Notes: a model not told the origin generated them from the sequence alone. Shown: positions 41,901-51,126, numbered from the stretch's first letter. The stretch is DNA of 64,000 nucleotides from Tritrichomonas musculus (GCA_039105265.1 JAPFFF010000008.1:2294001-2358000), one strand, 5' to 3'. Numbers and translations are program-made.

Positions 41901-44900
41901 TATCAACGTCGTCTATTACATGTTTGTTATAAGGGTTAGGACAACAAGTGTGGTTGATAACTTCTGGAGAATATTGATCATCAAATTTAAATTTGAGAGT
42001 AATTGTGGTAATTGCGTTCTCTCTTTCACCAGTTTTGATTTTGTGAGCTTGAGCAATGTGGTCTTTGATATTCATAGAGTTGGATGTAATATAGTCACAA
42101 AGGCTACAAGCCCACATTTCACCTTCTCCTAAGAATTCACCGATTGTGGGAACGCGGTTTAAATCAATAATCCATGATTTGAGAGTTCCCCAAAATCTTC
42201 CCAAGTTTTCGATACGTTTAAGGAAAGCACCGTGTCCCTTTCTGTGTGTACGAATATTGCAGTCTCTTTCTGTCGCATATCCGCAGCCAGGTTTGTGGCA
42301 GTAAAGCATCTGTTTCTCTGGTAATCTGACATTTCCATTCTCCAAGTCATATATGGTTATAATATCACGGTGTGCCAGGTATGCGACAGTGTTTATCAAC
42401 TCATCCCTGCATCTGGCCACCGGAACCTTGTGAGCACTTGAGTAATGAACTCTGACTTGACCTTCTGTTTTGCCCACATATGAACATTCATCGACAAAGC
42501 AAGAATTGATAGTGAACTTCGGCCAAACAGTACTACTCTCAATAAGGTCGAATATTGACGATTCCATTGAGATCGGTGAGTCTAAATGAGGAAGGTGGCA
42601 GATCTTAAGTTCATCTAGCATATGTTTCGTATCATCATCGTCAATGCACTTTAAGCAATTAATGAGATTATGTAAAAAATTATTTTGAGTATTTTGTAGC
42701 GGGAGAGATGAGTTGAGATTAGAAGAGTAATTCAAATCTATTCTGTTATTATTAAAGGTTAAGTTCTCATTTGAGGAAGAGGCAAGACTACATTGATGGT
42801 TTTCCAGGAGATCATGAGTGACTCCATGCTGTGGATAAGAGGGATTATCAATTAGAGCGGGAATATCAGAGAAAGGAACGTTCCAAGTATTATAGATAGA
42901 GGAAGGATAGTGTAAAGTCGAGGAAGAAAAACTGGAGTCAGTATCTTCTTCTGAGGAAGGAAGTTGAAATGTTTCAATATCATCCATTGGAGGTAAAGCC
43001 TGTTGGCTATTTGTAGATATTTGTATCGGCTGATTGGAAAGAGGTGATTCTTCATCATCTGAAAAGTAATCAGGGAAGAGTTCCAAAAATTTGTTCCGAA
43101 TTTCATCTGGTGAGTGGTTCGTAAATTGATGAGCAATGAAATCCCAATTAGATCCGTGAGATTTGAAAAGAGCAATTAAATGTTCAATATCCGTTTCATT
43201 CCATTTATTCATATCCTGAACAATTAGTGAGTGGTTTGGATAAGATAGCTTTAATGCTGGAGATTCGTCTGAAGAATCATTGGCCTTGGCGCTCTGATCT
43301 GGTAAGAAATCACAATTATATGATCTATCAAGTGAGCTACCAGTTGAGGTTGACGTATTAGAATCTTGAAAATTAACAATAGCAGATGAGGAGACAGATG
43401 AGAGATTATTAACCTGGTTCAAAGGAAAGTCCTCATAAGGAGGCTGTTGATGTTTGTTAAATGAATGGATTGACAAATCTTCAGAATTAAATTGTTGATA
43501 ATATACTGGTTCAACTTTTGGCTGATCTTCCTCATGAAGAGTCTGGATAAAATTAGTCTGATTATTACAATGATGATTATTGATAATTGTTTTAGTTTGA
43601 GTCTCAGGAGCTTCGTAGTCTGAACAGATGCTTTGACATCTCGAACGTATATTTGCAGGTGTGTGATTAGGAAACCATTTATATATTGCCTTCCATTGAG
43701 GACCAATAGAGCTGAATAGTTTGAGAAGGATTACATCATCATCAATCGTCCATTTTGGAGATAGAATTATATCAGACAGATAGTTGAAGTATCTGTCACG
43801 ACACGATCTGGGAGACTTATTTATGTGTTTTCCAATTTCTGACCAGTCAGGAATCACATCTGAAAGAACTTTTTCCTTGATGTATTTATCATCTGATTCT
43901 GAAAATTTAGAATTGCGAAAACGAGAGGGAATAAGTTTAGCTTTTCCTTGCTGATATGATTGATCATTGTTTGAATCAATATTATTATTATGATTTGGAA
44001 ATATTTGAACTTCTTTTGCAGTTTCATTAGACTGCTGTAAAACATCGAACGAAGGATTAATATCAGCATATTCGAATTCTGTGGATTTATAATTATTTTC
44101 ATCAATAGAGTTAAAAGAGTCAACACTATCAGAACGATTAAAGGTTTGACAAATTTCCTCATCTTCATTAGAAATTTGTGAATAAGGATCTATAATTAAT
44201 CCTTTATCAATCTTCTCTTTAAATGTTAAGTTTTGTCCTTCTAGTTTGCTTAATGATAAAATCTGGTAATTTGTATAAATGATTTCTTTACTTCGAGGAT
44301 CAAAAGTAACATAAGTTCGTTTTGTATTGATTGTTGGGTCAGAATGTTTAAGATATGATGTCTTTTTGGAGTAATTTGAAGAATCAAATATATCATTTTG
44401 ATTATCTTTAGTATTACAAGACGGTGAGGGTAAATGATCTTTAGATGATTCATGCTGATGGTTTATATTAGGTTTCTGGCTTTGTTTATTTGAAGATTGA
44501 TCGTGAATGGATAACTCATGAATAGGATTAATTGAATGAGGATGAGTTGGTAGATTTTGGATTGAATAATTATTGGATAAATGATCTTGATTTGATTGCT
44601 CGTGGCTAGATTGATCAGAATTTGATTGATCTTGACCTGGAAGGTCAAGGCATGAACGATTAACACTAATTGGAAGATTGGTGATTGATTGATCAAAATC
44701 TGATTGATTACCAGATGTTTGATCAGGAATTCGTTGCTTTTGGGTCATTTGATTATCAATAGAATGTTCAATGCTTGGATGATCAAGAATAGATTGTTCT
44801 TGAATTGATTGATTATGAATGGATAGGTTGTTATCTGCTTGACCAAGGGATAATCTCGTCTTAATTGATTGATTATCAATTGGTTGTTTAAGAATTGATT

Positions 44901-46021
44901 TATTGTTATTTGTTCGATCAATCGTTTGTTGTATTTGTATCAATTGATTACTAAACGATTGCTCATGATTTAAGTGATTAAGGTTTGGAACATTATTTGT
45001 TAGTTGAACGGGAAATTGTTGTTTTTGAATTAGTTGATTATCATTACGTTGAATGAGAATTGATTGATTTTGATTTGATTGATTATGAATCATTTGATTA
45101 TCAACTGTTCGCTCAAGACTTTGACGTATTGAGGATGATTGATAACTGAATGATTGATCAAGGTTTTGTTGATTGAGATTAGATTTTTCTAGAATTGACT
45201 GAATTGGGATTGATTGATTATTAGTTGATTGAACCTGAGTTTGTTGTGTTTGGATCATTTGATTGTCATCTGGTTGAATGAAGATCGATTGATTTAGATT
45301 TAGATAATTAAGACTTGATTGATTATTACTTAATTGAACTGGAGTAGGTTGCATTTGAGAATGATGTGAATGCTGCGACGATTGCGATTGCTGCGAAAGT
45401 TGTATAGATCGAGATTGTTGGGAATGTTGAATTGAATACTCACAGTCTTCAAAAGAGGCTATATCATTGAAAAAGTCATTATTTAAGAACGAATTAGTTG
45501 CTTTGTAATTGAAATCCTCATCATCATCACTTATCGAAGAAGAATCAGGGTCTGAAATGTCGTTAGAAATAAGAACATCAGGATCGTCAACAATTTTAAG
45601 TTTAATTTTGTCATTAAATGAAAGGTCTTGGGACTCTAATTTCTTGAACGAAAGATTAAAATATTTATGATAAGAAATAGTATTATGTTTTGGGTCAAAC
45701 GTAGTATAATATTGTTTTTTGCATAAATATTGATCAGAATTATTTGATAAATTGTTAAAAATTTGGAAATTTGTAGGGGAAAATATATCGTTATAATTTG
45801 AATTTTCAAAAGTATGGATATCATTGAGATTGTTATAAGGTAAAGAATGAGATATTTGTGGTGAGGTTGAAAAATTTGAGGTTTGGTCGGAGATATTTTG
45901 AAGATTAGAAATAAAATTTTGGTGAAAGTTAGAAAAATTAGCATGGTTAGAATCCTTGTCGGGAGCTGAATACGAATATGCCATTAAAAAGCGAAAAGGT
46001 AAAGGAGAAGAAAATAAAAAA
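35928..46021 (-). mobile_element. full-length REL-endonuclease LINE, copy 2
   Basis: It is 10,094 bp, directly head-to-tail with copies 1 and 3. The junctions at about 35,928 and 46,022 are the same sequence: a short A-rich 5' leader running straight into the next copy's AAATTTGCTTTGGGCGTGAC terminus. No target duplication or spacer separates the units. The 3' part shares several bases with copy 3 against copy 1. Confidence 0.92.
36157..45984 (-). CDS. giant LINE polyprotein, copy 2
   Basis: The 3275-residue protein is identical to the copy 1 product except, as read, for two residues near the C-terminus (SDNDF for SDKDF, and TIQSP for AIQSP). All Myb, finger, reverse transcriptase (YADD) and endonuclease motifs are intact. 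The ATG context is the same and lies about 37 bp from the terminus of copy 3. An intact frame over 9.8 kb in two copies implies very recent duplication or insertion. Confidence 0.93.
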   Translation of the reverse strand: MAYSYSAPDKDSNHANFSNFHQNFISNLQNISDQTSNFSTSPQISHSLPYNNLNDIHTFENSNYNDIFSPTNFQIFNNLSNNSDQYLCKKQYYTTFDPKHNTISYHKYFNLSFKKLESQDLSFNDKIKLKIVDDPDVLISNDISDPDSSSISDDDEDFNYKATNSFLNNDFFNDIASFEDCEYSIQHSQQSRSIQLSQQSQSSQHSHHSQMQPTPVQLSNNQSSLNYLNLNQSIFIQPDDNQMIQTQQTQVQSTNNQSIPIQSILEKSNLNQQNLDQSFSYQSSSIRQSLERTVDNQMIHNQSNQNQSILIQRNDNQLIQKQQFPVQLTNNVPNLNHLNHEQSFSNQLIQIQQTIDRTNNNKSILKQPIDNQSIKTRLSLGQADNNLSIHNQSIQEQSILDHPSIEHSIDNQMTQKQRIPDQTSGNQSDFDQSITNLPISVNRSCLDLPGQDQSNSDQSSHEQSNQDHLSNNYSIQNLPTHPHSINPIHELSIHDQSSNKQSQKPNINHQHESSKDHLPSPSCNTKDNQNDIFDSSNYSKKTSYLKHSDPTINTKRTYVTFDPRSKEIIYTNYQILSLSKLEGQNLTFKEKIDKGLIIDPYSQISNEDEEICQTFNRSDSVDSFNSIDENNYKSTEFEYADINPSFDVLQQSNETAKEVQIFPNHNNNIDSNNDQSYQQGKAKLIPSRFRNSKFSESDDKYIKEKVLSDVIPDWSEIGKHINKSPRSCRDRYFNYLSDIILSPKWTIDDDVILLKLFSSIGPQWKAIYKWFPNHTPANIRSRCQSICSDYEAPETQTKTIINNHHCNNQTNFIQTLHEEDQPKVEPVYYQQFNSEDLSIHSFNKHQQPPYEDFPLNQVNNLSSVSSSAIVNFQDSNTSTSTGSSLDRSYNCDFLPDQSAKANDSSDESPALKLSYPNHSLIVQDMNKWNETDIEHLIALFKSHGSNWDFIAHQFTNHSPDEIRNKFLELFPDYFSDDEESPLSNQPIQISTNSQQALPPMDDIETFQLPSSEEDTDSSFSSSTLHYPSSIYNTWNVPFSDIPALIDNPSYPQHGVTHDLLENHQCSLASSSNENLTFNNNRIDLNYSSNLNSSLPLQNTQNNFLHNLINCLKCIDDDDTKHMLDELKICHLPHLDSPISMESSIFDLIESSTVWPKFTINSCFVDECSYVGKTEGQVRVHYSSAHKVPVARCRDELINTVAYLAHRDIITIYDLENGNVRLPEKQMLYCHKPGCGYATERDCNIRTHRKGHGAFLKRIENLGRFWGTLKSWIIDLNRVPTIGEFLGEGEMWACSLCDYITSNSMNIKDHIAQAHKIKTGERENAITTITLKFKFDDQYSPEVINHTCCPNPYNKHVIDDVDIVDKNDIQSNDISGVNDKTESPMVFPSNEYECHNDYPDNNNVNAVVPTSDSSFLYCPDPLDDLFNNTLELFSPEGLSNCKSDAKTFNDLLKLALSFERDHFKMLLTRLRDAPTCSRINLTNHNLSSIEVSDILRSIDPSQWPSLDNLHCCPICNSSFLSISEVFDHFRTHNNINVDQNIANYDELLYAVRLMLNEDSFNCIIIKPDGSFNTMMNTNCICRVPGCNFIGKNKDGLASHMDRSNEVNHVTFRQAVLRYGPFYGSLKAHFLISNKSPALIDLFRGKAINFYKCNTCNSLLPLSLNFINNHYAHSHPSKTQLDSIDKVTTISLTVTSNIHDLSNTHISDTRKLIENAVNELRDNISTKELLKTQDKIYRNLFEDSDNDTNEEASLQFHIRPELIKNRNSNFKENIHITDHQNSTQDTIKEEDSGYIPQSPSQSKLLINISDNASSLQSSLFPSSLQENMPEDLLKTQNNSCLKSIANSTEDVTPICQQNNKLSQNTEKIDAIPKSSAYSVHNPSSNSLSQTCINDLSPPLDVLSNRSSPVNTSLRNRPETLINRFSNCSFTKMNKRSDVNDLTQNNQHNDDSFYSNNDTKTFPDTYHEQLRKNYDLPSYKDNPTRCTNLSSQPVKVKRAPVISYFRTRSPLNGGTNRSKSNIVDSTRGVLFTNDVEKSSSSSLANDLILNENNTQKMIALAMRWYNESKLRGSPHLPKLDRQKRKLITSGLSELFESELIPLIQKYNPDNLGDIDEDTKWIAFEGAFEEALHRMRCHIAVKLNLDPNRIYSQRYKKRWINKSTDELACIQLTIKRLRKLAADIDTINNSDDENDNRQVRQAESRLLSSLSVIKNEDKMRFFGTTDTIAILDEVRNKGENVSQCALWLELTIEELIKEEMNLKNASLHSERIREAYSENPKKTLNNYILSKANPECSINEELLYDFFSKSFYKEEDEFIPDDENGLFALSSCFSEEDKNELIKYIENRDLIENVIESRKYESAAGPDALDYSIYKLAKTKAAEFIRLIIQITNSRARVPQSWKCSIMRLIYKKGDPSLPENWRPISVSNALYRIVSCVWARAINSFNIRNHIFSPQQKGFMEGINGCSDNSAIISEIFYDAMRSHKSVFITALDFKNAFGSVPHALIIDCLKKKGFPKQFVHLIDNVYTGSTTNIMTSKFTSRDICINRGTKQGCPVSPLLFNLCLEPLFKAINSINAEDGYTVSMNGERARFSIMAYADDILLIANSRNGMERMLETCNRFCDFTKMTLAPTKSCSFGYEWIFNSRRGLFSGFNICGEEIPFVGLEESIRYLGTPISARKCAKIKTSAEYFVKAKNKIEKIIQSDLMIVQKIHAIKTFIIPSLDFILENGQMKLAHVNKLDQFISSQINKIIGANIPRAVKHASWKDGGLSIPSLREKADVGRVKALIRMITNSDPNIRILINSAINNERIKRNIPVASNDEKHSFFNWSSSHTTTERKGTNSIVQRARKSLKTLNLELTNECNDDDEFNNSTLDNSELNAFKLMDTETNKDVIFQSSKNISLFLTNQRRSRWNAAITSPSMHLHAFYSLKDNPLSSEFLIKQQYPMNDTIVKFAIKARTNNLGTPEFDELINGKEHTPCPNCLKHGKSCIQSLSHILNGCICKYPEYTGRHNRIQSIIVQHVKELPDVEEIYTDNSIHLPGIPEELARLRPDIIAWIKNRSKCIIIEISIPYASKQWNADTLETAYNHKMNKYSSLITFIRNQGINVVYGAVIVSSVGAVYQESIKDINRIFIDRKKCKTIIKRLAINAIIGSLDIWNHNTKANSNPALSITQNMSGPSLVEIKALEDNNGVSSEVIHTFNNKPVSLDTSNIIPSSIQVSINGRTLNSSEYFFKSSSDDDMLSENDYLSDNDFSDLSEYGSETSIGYNLDNSTIQSP

Positions 46022-49000
46022 AAATTTGCTTTGGGCGTGACAAAATGTTTAATAATAAAGCATAAGAGTACTAGATATTTAGGAGACTAATACAGTCAAA
46101 ATATAAAGAACGTTACTTAAAAAAGAAAAAAAAAAGGTCGGAAACAGAATTCTAAAGGAAAACATCAAAATTGAATGTGGTTCTCAAAATTGAATGCAAG
46201 GACATCAAGATTGAGAGAGGGCAGAAGGTGAACTCCTTGATTCATTTTCATTAAGGAGATTGAATAGTAGAATTATCAAGGTTGTAACCAATGCTCGTTT
46301 CTGAACCATACTCTGAAAGGTCAGAAAAATCATTGTCACTGAGATAGTCATTTTCACTTAACATGTCATCATCTGAAGAACTCTTAAAGAAGTATTCAGA
46401 AGAGTTGAGAGTTCTACCATTAATTGAGACTTGAATACTAGAGGGGATAATATTAGAGGTATCAAGTGAAACAGGTTTATTGTTAAATGTATGTATGACC
46501 TCCGATGAAACACCATTATTATCCTCTAATGCTTTGATTTCAACCAAGCTAGGACCACTCATGTTCTGTGTAATAGAGAGTGCTGGATTAGAATTGGCCT
46601 TTGTATTATGGTTCCATATATCCAAAGAACCAATGATAGCATTGATTGCCAATCGTTTAATGATCGTCTTACACTTTTTGCGATCAATGAAAATTCTATT
46701 GATGTCTTTAATAGATTCTTGATAAACCGCTCCAACCGACGAAACAATAACCGCTCCATAAACCACATTAATACCTTGATTACGAATGAAGGTAATCAGA
46801 CTGCTATACTTATTCATTTTGTGGTTGTAAGCAGTCTCCAGAGTGTCGGCATTCCATTGCTTTGACGCATAAGGAATGCTAATTTCAATAATGATGCATT
46901 TGGAGCGGTTTTTGATCCACGCTATAATGTCTGGACGTAAGCGTGCGAGCTCCTCAGGAATGCCAGGCAAATGTATTGAGTTGTCAGTATAAATCTCTTC
47001 GACGTCAGGAAGCTCTTTAACATGTTGGACGATGATGCTTTGAATTCTGTTGTGGCGACCAGTGTATTCAGGGTATTTGCAAATGCAACCATTAAGGATG
47101 TGGGATAAACTCTGGATACAACTCTTGCCGTGCTTGAGACAATTTGGGCAAGGCGTATGTTCTTTTCCATTAATCAATTCATCAAATTCAGGTGTACCTA
47201 AATTATTAGTTCTTGCTTTGATCGCAAATTTAACGATTGTATCATTCATAGGATATTGTTGCTTAATGAGGAATTCGGATGAAAGGGGATTATCCTTTAG
47301 AGAGTAGAACGCATGGAGGTGCATTGATGGAGAAGTAATGGCAGCATTCCATCTCGAGCGTCTTTGATTGGTGAGGAAAAGAGAAATATTTTTTGACGAT
47401 TGAAATATCACATCTTTATTTGTTTCAGTATCTATCAACTTGAATGCATTTAATTCTGAATTATCCAGAGTGCTGTTATTAAATTCATCATCATCATTAC
47501 ACTCATTGGTTAACTCCAGGTTTAATGTTTTGAGAGATTTTCTTGCGCGTTGCGCGATGGAGTTAGTGCCCTTCCGTTCTGTGGTGGTGTGTGAACTGCT
47601 CCAATTAAAGAAAGAATGTTTTTCATCATTACTAGCTACGGGAATATTTCTTTTAATTCGCTCATTGTTGATTGCTGAATTAATTAGTATCCTTATATTT
47701 GGATCACTATTCGTGATCATTCTAATCAGTGCCTTCACTCTACCGACATCTGCTTTTTCACGAAGAGATGGAATGGAAAGACCACCATCTTTCCAGCTCG
47801 CATGTTTTACAGCTCTAGGAATATTTGCACCAATTATCTTATTAATCTGAGAAGAGATGAATTGGTCTAGTTTATTAACATGGGCTAATTTCATCTGACC
47901 GTTTTCTAAGATGAAATCGAGAGATGGAATAATAAATGTTTTAATGGCATGTATTTTCTGAACAATCATCAGGTCCGACTGAATGATTTTTTCAATTTTA
48001 TTCTTGGCCTTCACGAAGTACTCTGCCGAAGTTTTGATTTTAGCACATTTTCTGGCTGAGATTGGAGTACCAAGATATCTTATCGACTCCTCCAATCCGA
48101 CGAATGGAATTTCTTCCCCACAGATATTGAACCCACTGAATAATCCTCGTCTGGAGTTGAAAATCCATTCATATCCGAACGAGCATGATTTTGTTGGAGC
48201 TAATGTCATCTTTGTGAAGTCACAAAAACGGTTACACGTTTCAAGCATTCGTTCCATGCCATTTCTGGAGTTTGCTATCAAAAGAATGTCATCTGCATAA
48301 GCCATGATTGAGAATCTCGCTCTTTCACCATTCATTGAAACTGTGTATCCATCTTCAGCATTGATTGAATTAATAGCCTTAAATAGCGGCTCTAAGCATA
48401 GATTGAAAAGAAGAGGGGACACTGGACAGCCTTGTTTAGTTCCACGATTAATACAAATGTCGCGAGAGGTGAACTTACTCGTCATAATATTTGTTGTGGA
48501 ACCAGTGTAAACATTATCAATAAGATGAACGAACTGTTTGGGAAATCCCTTCTTTTTTAGACAGTCAATGATCAGTGCATGAGGCACCGAGCCGAATGCA
48601 TTCTTAAAGTCTAATGCTGTGATGAAAACGCTTTTATGTGAACGCATCGCATCATAAAAAATCTCTGAGATAATTGCCGAGTTATCACTGCATCCATTAA
48701 TTCCTTCCATAAATCCTTTTTGTTGGGGTGAGAATATGTGATTTCTGATGTTGAAGGAGTTTATTGCTCTCGCCCAAACACAACTCACAATTCTGTATAA
48801 CGCATTGGAAACCGAAATCGGTCGCCAATTCTCAGGAAGAGATGGATCACCTTTTTTATAGATTAGTCTCATGATTGAGCATTTCCAACTCTGAGGCACT
48901 CTAGCTCTTGAATTAGTGATTTGAATGATCAACCTAATGAATTCTGCGGCTTTTGTTTTAGCTAATTTATAAATTGAATAGTCAAGTGCATCTGGTCCAG

Positions 49001-49109
49001 CCGCAGATTCATATTTCCTTGATTCAATGACATTTTCGATGAGATCTCTGTTTTCAATGTATTTAATAAATTCATTTTTATCTTCTTCAGAAAAACAGCT
49101 GCTAAGGGC
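46022..49109 (-). mobile_element. LINE copy 3, interrupted at 49,109
   Basis: The 3' third of the element is present up to AAACAGCTGCTAAGGGC. It then changes abruptly to AGAGAGATAGGGCG, unrelated to the LINE. The cut lies inside the coding region, just before the reverse transcriptase. It carries about ten differences from copy 2, several clustered in the last 500 bp before the cut. The missing 5' two thirds may lie beyond the Polinton to the right. Confidence 0.88.
46251..49109 (-). pseudogene. LINE polyprotein C-terminal third, copy 3
   Basis: The frame is open from the LSSCFSEEDKNEFIKY region through the reverse transcriptase (YADD intact), zinc knuckle and REL endonuclease to the natural stop. 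The frame continues upstream into the adjacent Polinton end and finds an ATG at 49193, but those first residues are not LINE sequence. Differences from copy 2 include FKLIDTE for FKLMDTE and SIAQRARK for SIVQRARK. The DNA-binding half is absent from this piece. Confidence 0.85.
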
Positions 49110-49130
49110 AGAGAGATAGGGCGTTGATTT

Positions 49131-49385
49131 GGTGGGGTGAGATAAAATGACCCCCTTGTCATAGGGTTTACAGACCCCAAACCTCAGCCCCACGACTCAA
49201 AAAATCGCCACTTTTTCAAAATTAGCCCTCGAAACTTTCACAAAATGGCATAGACAAATTTTGAATAAATTGACAAACTCCCAAAAATAACAACAACGAA
49301 AAATAACGAAAAATAGAACTTTCAAAAATTTTTTATTTTTTGGTGGGGTGAGATAAAATTGAAAATTGACGGTCGCCACTTTGAA
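49131..49385. repeat. subterminal direct repeat of the Polinton end
   Basis: GGTGGGGTGAGATAAAAT occurs at 49131 and again at 49342, 211 bp apart. Each is followed by TCGCCACTTT (near 49204 and 49373). Repeated blocks near an end are compatible with recognition sites in a terminal inverted repeat. The rest up to 49,845 holds no gene. It has two GC-richer patches near 49,435-49,480 and 49,705-49,820. Confidence 0.65.
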
Positions 49386-49844
49386 TCTTCATTTTAGAAT
49401 TTACATCTTTGATCTTGTTTTAGTAGTATATATCAGTCGGTTTCCGTCAGGCTAAAGCCCGCCGTCAACACGACTAATGAACAAAAATAATATGAACTCA
49501 TTTAATGATTACCATCAATTGATGTTCATTTATTAGACAGTTCATTTAATTCATTCTCAAGCTGATGCAGTTTGTGTTTATTTATTATTCCTAATATATT
49601 TATACTTGTTTTATATTGTTTTTAGAATTTGCGAAAATAAAAAATTATTTTTAAAAAATATTTGTATATAGCAAAGATAAAAAATATTATTATTATTTAA
49701 TTCTGAAATCGGGGCGAGACCGAAACGACATCGAGACAAGCTGGAACGTAGCCAGTTCTGGTAGTCAATGAGAATGCTAAAGGTCATCAGAAACGTTGTC
49801 GAACGCCTGAAAAGCTAGCTGGTTAGGAAAAAAAATTTTATTTA

Positions 49845-50385
49845 TAAAGAACCATGTTGTTGTTGAAGAACCATGTTGTTGTTGAAAAACCTTGTTGTTG
49901 TTGAAAAACCTTGTTGTTGTTGAAAAACCTTGTTGTTGTTGAAGAACCATGTTGTTGTTGAAAAACCATGTTGTTGTTGAAAAACCTTGTTGTTGTTGAA
50001 GAACCATGTTGTTGTTGAAGAACCATGTTGTTGTTGAAAAATCTTGTTGTTGAAGAACCATGTTGTTGTTGAAGAACCATGTTGTTGTTGAAGAACCATG
50101 TTGTTGTTGAAAAACCTTGTTGTTGTTGAAGAACCTTGTTGTTGTTGAAGAACCTTGTTGTTGTTGAAAAACCTTGTTGTTGTTGTTGAAAAATCTTGTT
50201 GTTGTTGTTGAAAAATCTTGTTGTTGTTGAAGAACCATGTTGTTGTTGAAAAATCTTGTTGTTGAAGAACCATGTTGTTGTTGAAAAATCTTGTTGTTGA
50301 AGAACCATGTTGTTGTTGAAAAATCTTGTTGTTGAAGAACCATGTTGTTGTTGAAAATCTTGTTGTTATTGTTGAATATCTTGTT
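49845..50385. repeat. 19-bp minisatellite, about 28 units
   Basis: The basic unit is AAGAACCATGTTGTTGTTG (19 bp). Variants include AAAAACCTTGTTGTTGTTG, shortened 16-bp and lengthened 22-bp units that gain or lose one GTT. Since 19 is not a multiple of three and the unit has no stop on the minus strand, all three minus frames stay open and spell the same Gln/Asn/Thr-rich peptide. Confidence 0.92.
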
Positions 50386-50392
50386 GATGACT

Positions 50393-50630
50393 CATGTGAT
50401 ACCTTTTATTTAGTGTGATACCTTTTTCCTCATAAGCTACCTTTTCCTCATAAGCTACCTTTTTCCTCATAAGCTACCTTTTTCCTCATAAGCTACCTTT
50501 TTCCTCATAAGCTACCTTTTTCCTCATAAGCTACCTTTTTCCTCATAAGCTACCTTTTTCCTCATGTGATACCTTTTATCTCATGTGATACCTATTTCCT
50601 CATGTGATACTAATTGTTTCATATGATACA
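50393..50630. repeat. second 19-bp minisatellite, about 12 units
   Basis: Units of the type GCTACCTTTTTCCTCATAA and GTGATACCTTTTTCCTCAT, again 19 bp, decay towards GATACTAATTGTTTCATAT next to the first gene. The sequence is unrelated to the neighbouring GTTGTT minisatellite although the period is the same. No coding frame is seen. Confidence 0.88.
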
Positions 50631-50661
50631 TATCATTAAATTTATTTTTATTTTTAATTAA

Positions 50662-51126
50662 ATGAAAATGTCAACACCAAAGGTTTATGATTACATCAAT
50701 TCATTGATTGATATGCTGGATGAAACAGAGAAGTTTAAACAATGTGATTTCTCAATATTGTGTGATAGATATCCAATACCAAGTGGAAAGGCTACATATA
50801 AAGCTAAAGTGATGTACATATCATTGAAGAACAAAGAGAATGAATTCAAACGATTCTATCATGATAAGATTGTTGAACTCGGTCTTGAATACATAACACT
50901 TACATCAAATGTTAGAAGAAGAATATCAACAACATCCATTGAATTCTTCGTTGAAGGTTCAAGTGAAGAACAATCATTCAAAGAATATAAGTATTATAAT
51001 TACAGCATAAGGAAAGCAACAGATAAGAAAACAAAGGAATTGATTGAACAAATGAGACAAAAATATAATATCAATACACCACAGCTGTTTGTTGGTGTTC
51101 AACAACAAATTGTATTAGATGAATGA
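50662..51126 (+). CDS. Polinton small protein, unknown
   Basis: The 154-residue protein is Lys/Glu/Tyr-rich with no signal peptide or membrane segment. An N-terminal helical part (for example DYINSLIDMLDE) is followed by a strand-rich middle and a helical C-terminal third. Two in-frame ATGs (50662 and 50668) could both serve. It is the first gene from the left end. Its 3' end overlaps that of the convergent ATPase gene by 12 bp. I do not recognise a family. Confidence 0.7.
   Translation: MKMSTPKVYDYINSLIDMLDETEKFKQCDFSILCDRYPIPSGKATYKAKVMYISLKNKENEFKRFYHDKIVELGLEYITLTSNVRRRISTTSIEFFVEGSSEEQSFKEYKYYNYSIRKATDKKTKELIEQMRQKYNINTPQLFVGVQQQIVLDE

Noticed and set aside
49110-49193. Apparent N-terminal extension of LINE copy 3 with an ATG at 49193
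   Set aside because: These codons come from the Polinton end. The frame simply stays open across the junction.
49197-49379. A 60-codon minus-strand ORF in the Polinton end
   Set aside because: It repeats the direct-repeat text (FYLTPP) seen in another frame nearby and has no protein-like composition.
49430-49490. tRNA-like GC-rich patch
   Set aside because: A GGCT-AA-AGCC hairpin is present, but no cloverleaf or TTCGA-type loop could be fitted on either strand.
49777-50343. Three overlapping minus-strand ORFs (188, 156 and 143 codons) rich in Gln, Asn and Thr
   Set aside because: They are the same 19-bp minisatellite read in three frames. None has non-repeat coding sequence.
49845-50630. 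CRISPR-like array
   Set aside because: The repeats are contiguous units without unique spacers, in a eukaryotic context.
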